The notes under the pieces are model-generated. The model had not been told where the DNA came from. It made no database searches and saw only the letters and a program-made list of their open reading frames with translations. Below are positions 10,521 through 21,710 of a stretch of DNA of 64,000 bases, one piece after another; position 1 is the stretch's first letter, and every line of letters begins with the position of its first letter. Location: the NCBI RefSeq assembly GCF_964204645.1, contig NC_134032.1:2072916-2136915 (forward strand), read 5' to 3'. Both the position numbers and the translations under genes were made by a program. The stretch comes from Tubulanus polymorphus (taxonomy: Eukaryota; Nemertea; Palaeonemertea; Tubulaniformes; Tubulanidae).

Positions 10521-11286
10521 CATGCTCGATACACTTTCCGACTTAATCGGCTCGACGATTTTACCTAAATATATCTATGTATTAAGGCTCGGCAAAGTTC
10601 CATCTCTCGCGTCTAAGATGCATTATACCAGCAGCGGTTTCATTTCAGTTTCAGTGTTTGTTTTTTTAAATGAATTAATTTCTGACCAGTTATTTAGGTT
10701 TGAGTTTATGCGATAACTGCGAATTTAGCTGATATTCTTCTATTGTTACAATGGATGTATGATTTGAGTTCAAATTTGAAAAAGATATAATTCGGCTGTT
10801 AAATCATTCGATTTAAGGAGCGAGTCAAGTATCGCTTAAATAGTTTTTGCTTTGAATGGTAGATTACCTTACGTAAATACATAGTAATCATTTTTGAGAA
10901 ATTTTAGCTGTTATGAGTGATGGATTACTGAAATATTAAAACCCTTTCGCTACGTGGTATACGGTCACCGTCGACCCGCATTTTCATAGGGAATATTCAT
11001 AATACCCATGCGCCATCTATCGCAAAACCTTCGAAGTACTAACACAGTCAAACAGTCGTTTCTAAATATATTTAGCGGATCAATATTGATAAATATATTT
11101 CTCTAATTGCACGGACTATCTTGCACAAACAAAAAAGCCATAATCTTTCCATCAAAAGGAATTTTACCGTCAAATTCTCAGATAATCACCAGCACATACT
11201 GCAGGACAGAAAAGCAGGCTTTGTTTAGCGATTGGTAGGATATCCGAAATTCGCGCACCTGTTATTAATAATTTTGATGGCCACCA

Positions 11287-11857
11287 CCCGGGGCCCGGTT
11301 TCGCGAACGTGAATTAAGCCTCTATTTCGGGTTAGTTTGCTTTTTTTCGAATCGAAAGTTTTAGGTTAATTTTCGATGCCCGCTTCACAAACGCGAATCA
11401 ACTTTAATTTGAAATCCATCGGAGCGGGATTAAATCGGCTAATTCGAAATGGGGCTACTGCACGACTGGAACAACTACGAAACTCAAGTTGGTCGACGAT
11501 ACCAATTATAATGAAGATATCTATTTTATTAGACCTAGGACTTTTTAGACTTTATTGATAATATAATTGAAGAAAACAACATTCAAAGAAAATGCGAAAT
11601 GATCAAATTCAATTTCTCCGTACGACCAAAAGCTCCTACGATACTTAGGATTTAGGCGTTTATGAATGAAACTTTGTTCATGTTAGGACTACTGCATTAT
11701 GGGAAGCTAATTCGGAAATAACTTCGGAGATAATTCCAATTAGTGAATTTTTCGCTAATTCGCGTTTGTGAAACCGATTTGATCATCGAATTAACCAATT
11801 CGATTTAAACATTTTTAATTAAAAGATAATTCCCGTTCGCGAAACCGTGCCCTGGGC
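11287..11857. mobile_element. Terminal-inverted-repeat element, family M2-like
   Basis: About 570 bp with ends GGGCCCGGTTTCGCGAACG and CGTTCGCGAAACCGTGCCC, complementary over about 27 bp. The interior contains further imperfect inverted segments around TTCGAAT and no credible gene. The outer ends share the GTTTCGCGAA core with 6708-6993. Confidence 0.8.
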
Positions 11858-11949
11858 AAGAATCATTTAAAATGAAATATCTGAAGTATCTAATCAGTCA
11901 ACAACGATTAACCGGGTTGAAACGAACGGTATTTTCTGGTCACGGGCGA

Positions 11950-12155
11950 AGTTCGGGTTTGACTATTTCACGGAATGGCTTGTTATCGTAATAACGCGAG
12001 TTTCAGGTTCGGAGATCGTGACTTCTACAAAGGGTGGTTCTTAGAAAACGCGACAGATGTCGCCTTCGCTGATTTACACTTGTCGTATAGAGTTTTCTCT
12101 GTAGACACGGAGGAGGTTAGCTCGGCGGGCACAGGACGGCGCTCCGGCCCGCCGG
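11950..12155 (+). repeat. Dispersed repeat R1, copy 1
   Basis: The segment from GTTCGGGTTTGACTATTTC to GGCGCTCCGGCCCGC recurs in inverted orientation at 19175-19380 and, more diverged, at 18465-18660. A characteristic inner string is CGACAGATGTCGC or CAACAGATGTC. It has no coding signature and is probably an old transposon. Confidence 0.75.
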
Positions 12156-12169
12156 CCAATTCATGTTGA

Positions 12170-13790
12170 GGCCAAAATGAAACCGCGTTTTTCATCACTT
12201 TCAAATTGAAAATATGCCCGAACCCTAGTCAAATAAGAAACATATCGTCTATTTTTACGATACAACCTTTTTAAAGACCATACAATTAATAAACACCTGC
12301 CGGCGAATGAATTTACACAAGGGACCTGCGCATGCGCGGTAATGAAACCCACGGCTATTGGATGATCCCAATCTTAGTTGTCGATCGAAAATGGCGGCTT
12401 TTTGAAGGGAAAACCAAAGGTAAATCTAAATGAAATTAATATCCTCGATACGTGTGCTGAGGAACGCGGAATACATTTTTGGTCTTAGCAACTGACTTTT
12501 TATTGACGGGTTTTCGGACTTCGCAACCAACAGATGTCTCAACCTCGTTCACCAGACCGACCGCCTCATCACTCGTAGTCAACCTGGCTTAAGTCATTAT
12601 CAGATGAGTCATAACACTATTTCACGTATTTACACAGGGTTTCCAGCAGTCCTGCCATGACGTTTTAGAAAAAATTTGGATAAACATCACCTTCGTCCTA
12701 CTATTTGACTCTAAGTCCTTCTTGATGATAAAAAAGTCCTTCCAAATTAAATTTTTATGTATTTTTTGCGCATAATGTTGTCGCGAACCCGACGGTTAAA
12801 GAATTTATTAGTAAGGCCGGTTAATCCAATTGTCAGTAAGATTGAATATACAGAAAAGTGTTATGGAATTACCCTGGTCTACACGACTAGTATGCCGGTG
12901 AAGGCATTGCTAAAATGGGCCCCCATTTTACTGGAAAGTACTTCTTTCCGAGTGCAAAAGTCCCTCATTTTGGGTCTAAAATTGCCAAAAAGTCCTTCTG
13001 AGTACTTCTTTTTACCCTGGCCTTACCACTAGAATCCCTGTACAATTCACTGGTTTAAAACAAAACTTCCATTCGATTAGTGATCATCTAAATGTTTCTC
13101 GGAACACTTAAGCGAGGTTGACTATCGTTCCCAGCGACCAGTTAGCTACTGCAAGAAGATGGAGATTATTCCCAGAAGAAATGATGGCATTGATGAAATA
13201 GATTCAAACGAACTTTGTGAGATTTTGAATAAATTATCCGTGGAAACAATTTCGTTTTGTGTCGGTTTGTCATATTAATGAAAGCTGCGACAAGTGTAAA
13301 TCGGAGTCAACTTCATTCAAACGATTCTTGCTCGGTCACATGTGCAAAATCAGTACAATACATTGAAGTCAAGTATTGACACAGTTGAATATCAGTTTGT
13401 CAACTTCGGTTTTAAACTAATTGTAAAAAGGACACTTGTTAAGTTGTTGAGAACCACCCGATTGAGCTAGAATGCGGTTAAGGACGCTTCGCTCATCTGC
13501 TGGCGCCGAGTTCGAATTTCTTTGTCGTTTTATCTGTAGGTAGGTGAATTCGTTTTGTGTAGGTTTCAGTCATATGAAATAGTCAAACCCGTGAGTTTTG
13601 CAGTAACGAGGGTCCATTATTGCGGGTATCAATCTGTATCCTGGAATCAACACTTGAAATGTCTTATAGTGATCAGTCAGCTGATCGAATTCTTAATAAA
13701 TGTCTGGCGTCCAGTTCATTTCTTATTTTGATTTCTAATCTAATTTCTGGTATGAAGTCTTAACGATCGAAAATTGAAATTAATGGCGAT
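12170..13790. other. Non-coding stretch with weak dispersed-repeat similarity
   Basis: The short phrases ACAGATGTC (near 12530) and ATGAAATAGTCAAACCC (near 13575) resemble parts of repeat R1. Otherwise I see no gene, RNA or clear tandem repeat. Confidence 0.4.
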
Positions 13791-13803
13791 AAAGTGTCAA
13801 GTG

Positions 13804-14204
13804 TAAGAGGGGTAGCAGGGTCCAGGCTGCAGTTTGAGTGTAGCAGGGTCCAGGTTGCAGTTTGAGTGTAGCAGGGTCCAGGTTGCAGTTTGAGTGTAGC
13901 AGGGTCCAGGCTGCAGTTTGAGTGTAGCAGGGTCCAGGCTGCAGTTTGAGTGTAGCAGGGTCCAGGTTGCAGTTTGAGTGTAGCAGGGTCCAGGCTGCAG
14001 TTTGAGTGTAGCAGGGTCCAGGCTGCAGTTTGAGGGGTAGCAGGGTCCAGGCTGCAGTTTGAGTGTAGCAGGGTCCAGGCTGCAGTTTGAGTGTAGCAGG
14101 GTCCAGGTTGCAGTTTGAGTGTAGCAGGGTCCAGGCTGCAGTTTGAGTGTAGCAGGGTCCAGGCTGCAGTTTGAGTGTAGCAGGGTCCAGGCTGCAGTTT
14201 GATG
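13804..14204 (+). repeat. Minisatellite, unit 28-29 bp, about 14 copies
   Basis: The unit AGCAGGGTCCAGGCTGCAGT plus TTGAGTGT is repeated about 14 times. C/T variation at one position distinguishes copies (CAGGCTGC versus CAGGTTGC). The unit has no internal stop on the minus strand, which creates an artificial open frame. Confidence 0.97.
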
Positions 14205-14790
14205 CCAGCATTAATTCATAAAACGGTTTAGAATCGATTTAATCTACGTTGTCTTTAGTGATCATTATATATAATACTGATCGCTATAGCGACTATGATG
14301 TCTGAATCCTATCAATTACAACCAACTGTTCATCATAGTTCGTTTTGGCAAATTCTCTCACTTTCGTTGTTCCTCAAAATTAGCTACCAACCCAAATTAA
14401 GCGATACAAACTTCTGAAATCTGATTGGTTCAGCTCGCTCTTGATTCGGCCGCATCCTTTTAGTTTTTCAATGACATTCGTTCAAATCCAATATATCCAT
14501 AATTAATCAATTGCAACAGATGATTTTATTACAAACAATTCAATTTATTAGAATTCGAATGTTTATTTCATAAACACAATATTTACAAAATCTATCATGT
14601 ATTAAGAAAACCTTGCACATGTTCATGAATCCTCGATCTCCTGACATCATCATCAGTGCCCTACAAAAATTAAAAATTGAAAAACTAAAATCACGATGAT
14701 GCTGAAACTGTGCATTAAACGTTGGTGTGTGACTGGTGGGAATTCCCCCATCTGTTGTTGCAGCTGAACCCTAGCGGCGGATTAAGAAGA

Positions 14791-15313
14791 GACGCAGGAG
14801 GATTCCGACGGCAGAGGGCGCTGCCTATTACGAGAAAAAAGGCCGGCAGACGGCGCTGGCTGTTTCGTGCTTACTCATGCGTGACGAAAACGCCGTCACG
14901 CATGAGTAACCACAAACAAAATCGACCGGCACCGGGGTATTTCGTGTTCACTCAAGCGTGACGAGTTTTGGAAGTTTTTTCACTCAAAACTCGTCACGCT
15001 TGAGTGAACACGAAATACCCCCGGTACAGGTCGATTTTTTTTTTGTGCTTACTCATGCGTGACGAAAAAAGAAAAAAAGTCGACCGGTACAGGGGTATTT
15101 CGTGTTCACTCAAGCGTGACGAGTTTTGAGTGAAAAAACTTCCAAAATCGTCACGCTTGAGTGAACACGAAATACCCCTGCCCCGGTCGACTTTTTTTGT
15201 GTTTACTCATGCGTGACTTTTCGTCACGCACGAGTAAGCACGAAACAGCCAGCGCCCTCTGCCTTTTTTCTCGTAATAGGCAGCGCCCTCTGCCGTCGGA
15301 ATCCTCCTGCGTC
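14791..15313. mobile_element. Near-palindromic element with nested inverted repeats
   Basis: The outer arms, starting GACGCAGGAGGATTCCGACG on the left and mirrored on the right, are near-perfect for roughly 50 bp. Inside, three further blocks are each inverted around local centres: a CTCATGCGTGACG hairpin near 14870-14905, a long hairpin at about 14935-15020, and its sister at about 15090-15175, plus CGTCACGCACGAG near the right end. Nearly all of the 523 bp can pair with another part. No protein is encoded. Confidence 0.9.
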
Positions 15314-16132
15314 ACGAAACAACCAGCACCACCCCTCTGTCGACGCGCCTTCCTACACACCTAAAAGTCAATCAAAACCACGATAAGAGTATCCTTCCAT
15401 AGTTTTAAAACGATGATGCTTTTTGTTTTGTAGGGTGCCGTAGTTAGTAGTAAGAGGTGAAGAGGTTGAACTGGTTAGGGTTATGAAAATAAAGTTTTTG
15501 TGCAATATATGTATATGAATTATCAATTTATGCAATTTAGGTCTGGTTTAGGAACTTTCCATGGAAATCCGAAAAGGATGTGTTTCCCTATAACAGAAAA
15601 CGCGAGCCTAGTTCAAGGGAATTCAAAATGGTTATTGATGACGACATTATTTTGAAATTGAATCTTCTTTCGATGGCACAACTTTACAATAAGTAAAAGT
15701 AGATAAGATGACTCTAAAATGATGTCAATAGACCGACCGAACTTTTTTGTAATAAATCATATAATTTCCAGAATAATTACGCGTATTATCTTGAAATTTA
15801 TGTCTGGGTCAATTGCCAGTAAATGGATGTTATGGATGTTCTAAATCGATCGAATGTGGGGTTCGAACCTACGGTGACAAGCCCGGAAAGGCGGTTATGA
15901 CAGATAGCATTTAGACACGTCTTCAATTTTGTACAATACACGATACCGTAATAGAAGTGGTCAGCAATAAAAAGTAACCACTTACGCAACAAGTGACCGC
16001 TGAAGTCAGCGTGTAATAATTATTGATTCTAAACAGTAACCGACTGAATGTAGGCGTCAATCTGCTGCCGGAACCACGACAATCGATTTCGACAATCATT
16101 CTGATTGAATGTCCAGGGACACCTCGAGGCTA
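15314..16132. other. Non-coding stretch with one B-box-like string
   Basis: Near 15850-15870 the minus strand contains GGTTCGAACCCC, a pol III B-box match, but I cannot fold a tRNA around it. The remainder shows nothing recognisable. Confidence 0.4.
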
Positions 16133-16898
16133 GCTTATGTCGACAAATGACTCGACGCCTACCGACGCAACATAAGCCGGCTTGTGACGGCAACCCGACG
16201 CCTACCGACTCGCCGCAAGCCGTATCCGGCTAGTTGCCCATGTTCGACTCCGGCCTACGGAAGGCGGACACTCGATCGCAACCGACATAAGCTCATCTGC
16301 GACGTGACACGTAACTTTAGCACAGGAATTCCAACCAATCAGACACCGAATATACAAAATTATGCAAATCAGTAAAAATTGGGTCAAAAACTTTCAAATT
16401 CAAATCAAAGGTAAGCAAAACAGCCTTGTAGATCACTGCACAGGTCAGAAGATCTCGAGACGAAATTGGTAGAATTATGGTCAAAAATTAAGTTAAAAAC
16501 TTTAAAATTCAGATTCAGTTTCAATGGTAAACAAACCAACTTCAGTAATGCTAGAATTATGGTTCCGATACATGCCTGCTTTCTTAAGTTGGCTGTTCCA
16601 TGGCATGAGCGTAAGTCAAATCGAAATTGAAATTTATCTCTAAATGAAATACATATTTATTCGCAATAATTCAGATCTATTCGCAAAATGCCCATCATTT
16701 GACGATTTAAAATCGTTCGAGTTGCCAGTAATCGTAACCGACATAAGCAGGGAAGCAACTAGGAGGATCTCGTATCCCGATAGTCGGCCTCAGTTGCTGC
16801 GAATCGGAGCGCAGTCGACATAAGCAGGGCTGCGATCGCGGTTGGTCTCAGTTGCGTCGGTAGGAGTCGGTAGGCGTCGCGTTGCTTGTCGACATAAG
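16133..16898. mobile_element. Terminal-inverted-repeat element (GCTTATGTCGACAA ends)
   Basis: The left end has GCTTATGTCGACAA then CTCGACGCCTACCGAC. The right end has the complement, GTCGGTAGGCGTCG then TTGTCGACATAAG, near 16871-16897. Further inverted CGACATAAGC-type motifs occur inside. It is about 766 bp and non-coding. Its right end abuts the next element. Confidence 0.75.
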
Positions 16899-17648
16899 GC
16901 CAAAATAATGATACCTTGTTTCTCATTTACGGTGGAAAAATGTATGCCCAAAAGTGATCCAGCAGGCAGCATTTTATTTTTATTTTTTCCATAAAGAAAG
17001 TGTATGAAATTTGATATTTTTCCACCAGGAATAATAAGTACAGGATATGGTTTTTTCAGAAATTCTCACTGTTCGTCAAATACCATTCTAATAGGCCTGT
17101 AGGTTTAGTTTGATTGCCAGATGGAGCATTCCCATATTGCTGTTTTTCCCAATTTGCGAGGGCGCGTCAATTATTCAACCATTTTTAGCCAGAACGGAAA
17201 CAATAAGCAAGAGACTCTGCCTGGTTTAGCTGCCAAACCTTGAATCATAACTTGCCGTTCTAATGGTGTTTCTGTGATATTCTATAGAATAAGCTTTAGT
17301 TGATTCAAGAAACGCCATTAGAACGGGAAGTTATGATTCAATCACGTGAGAATACTAATTAAGTGCTATGAATTAAGAATATAAATTAAATGAAAATATA
17401 TTTTCTAAATCCAAGACAAGAATCATTATCATCAGCATGAACGAAATATAAATTACCTTCCCTACAAACTTCATGTACCCATGTTTACCAGTCGATGGTA
17501 CGGGACAACGGCTAGATACTAGACCTCCCGACCTCACGCTATTCGGCGTCTGACTTTAAACAATTATTTATTTTTACGATTTTTACCGTCAATTTATCTG
17601 ACCCGGCCGGGGAATGAGAAACTAGGTATAATTTTTTTTCTGCCTAAG
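16897..17648. mobile_element. Large relative of MITE family M1
   Basis: The ends AGGCCAAAATAATGATACC and the complement of TGAGAAACTAGGTATAAT resemble the M1 ends at 3838-4061. The body is about 750 bp and unrelated to the short M1 body. Inside, at 17237-17343, arms of about 35 bp (TTGAATCATAACTTGCCGTT and its complement) form a separate hairpin. Confidence 0.65.
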
Positions 17649-17706
17649 CCAGGATTTATACGTGCCACGTGTTTCCAGGATGATCCAGTTCGGCAGTTAT
17701 GAGGTA

Positions 17707-18235
17707 AGGCTAAAAAATTTGATACCTTGTTTCTCCGCTCTGCTGAACTTAAAACTTGACCCGGCCGGCCGCCTATCTACCCTGTACATTACTTTTTTTT
17801 AAATCGTGATCAATTTTACCATAACAGACCCGGCCGCTATAGAAATGAACTGATTATAAATTTTATCATATTTTGCAAAAATGACCCGGCCGCTGCGGAG
17901 AAACAAGTTATCATTTTTGTTAGCCTTACGCCAGAATCTGTACATTACTCTTTTTTTTAAATCGCGATCAATTTTACCATAACAGACCCGGCCGCTATAG
18001 AAATGAACTGATTATAAATTTTATCATATTTTACAAAAATGACCCGGCCGCTGCGGAGAAACAAGTTATCATTTTTGTTAGCCTTACGCCAGAATCTGTA
18101 CATTACTCTTTTTTTAAATCGCGATCAATTTTACCATAACAGACCCGGTCGCTATAGAAATGAACTGTTAACATATTTTACAAAAATGACCCGGCCGCTG
18201 CGGAGAAACAAGGTATCATTTTTGTTTAGCCTAAA
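17707..18235. mobile_element. MITE family M1 with internal tandem duplication
   Basis: Both M1 ends are present, in inverted sense relative to 3838-4061. The interior segment of about 160 bp, from TGTACATTACT to GCGGAGAAACAAGTTATC, is present three times in tandem. This shows an element growing by internal duplication. Confidence 0.85.
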
Positions 18236-18464
18236 TCTAAGTTAGGATTAGTTCAATGAGATCAGTTTGAGTTAAATCTTAACTCTAAAACTGTGGAACT
18301 GGGTCCGGAGGTCACCCGAGACAAAAACTATACAAACAATATTGAAATCAGTGCACTGATTGTTCGCATATCAAAACAGTAACTGGTAAATGTCTGAAGG
18401 GGCGGTTCCTAAAGATTGACACCTGCACTACAGCGGACCCTCGTTATTGCTAACTGTATCGGTT
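18236..18464. repeat. Half-copy of MITE family M4
   Basis: The string TCTTAACTCTAAAACTGTGG followed by AACTGGGTCC matches the right end of the M4 element at 55111-55220. A left end is not clear. The rest of the stretch is featureless. Confidence 0.45.
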
Positions 18465-18660
18465 TGACTATTTCAGATGGCTAAATAAACACTTCACTTA
18501 CCTATAAGAATACTATACCATACAATGTCAGCTGTATCGGTATTTGGCACCCAGCACCAACGAAGTCCTTATACAGCACCAGCAGATGAGCAAAGCGTCG
18601 TTACAGCATCTAAACTCCGCAGGGCGGCTCTTAGAAAACGCAACAGATGTCATTTTTCTC
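18465..18660 (+). repeat. Dispersed repeat R1, diverged copy
   Basis: GGTTTGACTATTTCAGATGG at the left and TTAGAAAACGCAACAGATGT at the right match R1. The middle part is strongly diverged. Confidence 0.45.
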
Positions 18661-19174
18661 GGATATATTTATCACCAAAGATTATGAACTGATAGAAACT
18701 CTTATTCACCGGGTCAAAAATCAGCTTCTCCATTTCAATGTATTGTACTGGTTTACTAGTTTTATACATATTTTGACTGAGCCAGAATTGTTTGAATAAA
18801 AAGAGACTCGTAATTTACACTTGTCGCAGATTTGACTAAAATGACAAACGTAAAAAAACAGGACAAAATGTTTTTTCTACATGAATTTTATTCCAAATCG
18901 TACAAAGTTTATTCACATGTGAAAGCGGTTTCAGCGACAGAATCATTTTTGATGAGGCTCTGCTTGCTACAGTTGCTGACATCGCCACTGATCAGCCAGA
19001 TCCCAGTTACAGGAACGATATCTCAACTTTTGAATCAACCTCTACAATAATTCATTTCACAGGAGGGAAAGTAGTGGCAAGAGCTTGAGGATTTGTGAAC
19101 GAGGTTGATATCTGGCTGGCCGCAAAGAGCGATGATCGTCTCAGTAGAAGTCGGTTTCTAACCTGAATCCGTCT
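18661..19174. other. Non-coding stretch, nothing recognised
   Basis: A 72-codon frame near 18832 has no domain and no splice support. Nothing else stands out. Confidence 0.35.
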
Positions 19175-19380
19175 GCGGGCCGGAGCGCCGTCCTGTGCCC
19201 ACCGAGCTAACCTCCTGAGTCTCCTGAGAAAACTATACGACAAGTGTAAATGAGCGACATCTGTTGCGTTTTTTAGAACCACTCTTCGTTGTAGCCACAA
19301 TCTCCGAACCCGGAACTGACATTTCCATAACATTATTACAATAACAAGCCATCGAAAGAAATAGTCAAACCCGAAATTCG
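19175..19380 (-). repeat. Dispersed repeat R1, copy 2 (inverted)
   Basis: Reverse-complement match to 11950-12155 across its whole length, from the GCGGGCCGGAGCGCC end to the GAAATAGTCAAACCCGAA end. Confidence 0.75.
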
Positions 19381-19820
19381 TGCGACCATAAAGAAAAACT
19401 TTGGTTATACCCGGATAATCGTCCTTGACTGACTATTTCATTTAAAATTCACGGCAAGATTTAAAATACCAAACCAAACTTGAGTCCATGATTCAGCACA
19501 AAATTGGCATCAATTATGCACAAATTCGACAAACTTCACTTAGTTTGACTTCTCTCAGGCGCTGTATAAATGTCTCGGACGATTGAACGGTTTACGAGTC
19601 ATATTTGATAATCCAGTTTTATGGTATAAATCCAAAGTTTTGCTTTTTCCGATAAACTATATTCAACATTAGAACCCCTCCTCTTAACTCGAATCATTTT
19701 TTAAGTTGAATTATCATTTCAAATTTGAACTCAAAAATTTTAGAACCAGCGCAACAGTAGAAGAGAATATTAATTGAACGTTTCCAAAATGAATTATCAC
19801 TTTATCCCAAATGTGAATCA

Positions 19821-19960
19821 CTGGGACCAGTTTCACAAAAAAAGATTAACTCAAATTTTTTGGTGTAATTGCCATTGGTTACTTCATGTTTTCAATGAGG
19901 ACAACAATTCAAACTGAACCGTTTTTGGCTTAAGCTTTTTAAATCGATTCGAGTTGAGAG
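19821..19960 (+). mobile_element. Fragment of MITE family M2
   Basis: ACCAGTTTCACAAAAAAAG followed by TTACTTCATGTTTTCAATGA closely matches the left half of the element at 6708-6993. The right end is missing or unrecognisable. Confidence 0.65.
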
Positions 19961-20159
19961 TCGAGTTGAAAGCATGTGTTAGGAGTTTACCCCGCAACGA
20001 GGGTCCATCTGTTTAAATAAGCTTCAAACCGACATAACCTAAGTTTCCTGAGAAAAGAGTTAAACTGTCTACTCACCGATTAACGAGCGGAGTTTCATGG
20101 TCTAATCCGATTAGTTAGTCTATTCCGTTGAAAATACTACGGCACTAAGATCGCTGAGA

Positions 20160-20440
20160 GTCATCCATCGGGTCAGGTTGGTTTAGTCTACACGCATTGA
20201 CAGCTATCAGGTCCTGGGGTAGCGAGTAAGGTCTGTAAGTCCACTTAGTATTAGCTGGTGGTATATATAGTCAAACACGGTCCCGAGAAAGTGATGGTGT
20301 GAAGTCCATTATATATTTACTGGTTTAGTCAACGCGCATTGAGAGCTATCAGGTCCTGTGAAAGTGATGGAGGTCCGAAAGTCCATTTTGTATTTGCTGG
20401 TTTAGTTAAGACGCATTGAGAGCTATCAGGTCTTGAAGAA
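20160..20440 (+). repeat. Three diverged copies of a short repeat
   Basis: The phrase GCATTGACAGCTATCAGGTC or GCATTGAGAGCTATCAGGTC, with TTGGTTTAGTC or TGGTTTAGT before it, occurs at about 20190, 20336 and 20412. Spacing is irregular (about 146 and 76 bases). Confidence 0.6.
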
Positions 20441-20547
20441 GAACATATCTAAAGAAAAAGAATACGTAATACTTTTAATGTGACTCAATACATGAACACC
20501 GCAGGTCTGTGTTACATCCAGTATTAAACAAGATCAAATCTACTCAC

Positions 20548-20680
20548 CACCGATTTCAACATGGTTAATTTCAAATGTCTCTCGTCGACAGTGATGGTTC
20601 GGTCTGCCTTGGCAGCAAACAAATCCGAGTTTCCCAAAAGTGTGATATTTGCGTCTATAAGATCCAAGAAACTCAGCTTT
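20548..20680 (-). CDS. Possible isolated exon, unknown protein
   Basis: The minus strand is open over about 44 codons and ends in GTG before a GTGAGT donor at 20547. The translated piece includes LDLIDANITLLGNSDLF and looks like ordinary globular protein rather than repeat. I could not find a convincing acceptor or partner exon. A separate 63-codon frame at 20817-21008 (-) could be related but is equally unsupported. Confidence 0.25.
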
Positions 20681-21076
20681 TTACAACAAATATGTATATT
20701 ATAATTGATGAAACTGGCCTAATATAATTTCAACTTACGAGTAAAGGATAAATCTTACTAAACCTACAGCGACTAACAGCGCCCATGTCCACTAACCACC
20801 ACAGTCTAACCAGATATCAGGAGACATAATCGGGTTTAGTACATTTCGTATACGTGGTCATAACCCGTAACAATAATCGTCTCTCTGTGAATGAAACTCG
20901 ATAAACACGTGATCCCAATTGAAAACGTTTGGCACGAATGAATGCATGGTTCTCGGCGATTAGCGTCACCGACTCGGGTCTACGCCGCAGGAATGTGCGA
21001 TGATCCATTTCGCAACGTCGCTAATTTGAGTCAGTGAATCGATTATCTACTGTGTACGAAGGCGTCCTACTCTCTT

Positions 21077-21220
21077 GGGGCCGGTTGCATAGTCGAGACT
21101 TTAAGTTCAAAAGTGGTATCAAATCTAAAGACTGGTCTTAAGCTGTTATTATATTAGCTATAGAACTTATATATTCTTAGACTGGACTTAAGTCTAAGCC
21201 ACGACTATGGAACCGGCCCC
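21077..21220. mobile_element. MITE family M3
   Basis: About 144 bp with ends GGGGCCGGTTGCATAGTCG and CGACTATGGAACCGGCCCC. The body contains TTAAGACTGG-type blocks. A tandem pair of the same family is at 60788-61057, and its interior matches the monomer of the array at 51380-52410. Confidence 0.88.
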
Positions 21221-21710
21221 TGGCGAGATCATTTACGATAAAAAAACTCACTATTACTATTACCATTGCTAAGATGTAAATCCCACCATCACAGAGCCAT
21301 AGGTGATATTGACCAGAAATGGACAGAGATAAAAGTTTATTATCGGGATTGAAACCAAGGTTACCTCTCTGGTCAATGTCGCTTAATCTTGTGTGCAATA
21401 GTGTCAGGTCTGGAGTATCCAGACTCCCCATTGGGTGGGTGCGAATTAAGATATGGCGGAACTTATATGACGACGGAGCAAGTGCTACGGATGCGAAGGA
21501 TCCTATCTCCAGAAAACCGGATGTGTTTTAGAGGCATTTGCAGCGAATGTTTGTTCATATGAACAAGTCGCCGAGAAATAATTCGTAATCTAATGAATTT
21601 TCTTTGACAAAATTAGTGGAACTCAGGATCTTGTGGGGAGGTGTGTTCGCACCCAACGCAACCCCTTTGGCTACGGGCCAGTAATTATGAAGATGATGAT
21701 TAATCTTATT

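Noticed and set aside
13780-14211. 143-codon minus-strand frame of LQPGPCYTQTAAW-type repeats
   Set aside because: Direct product of the 28-bp minisatellite; there is no signal peptide, splice support or domain.
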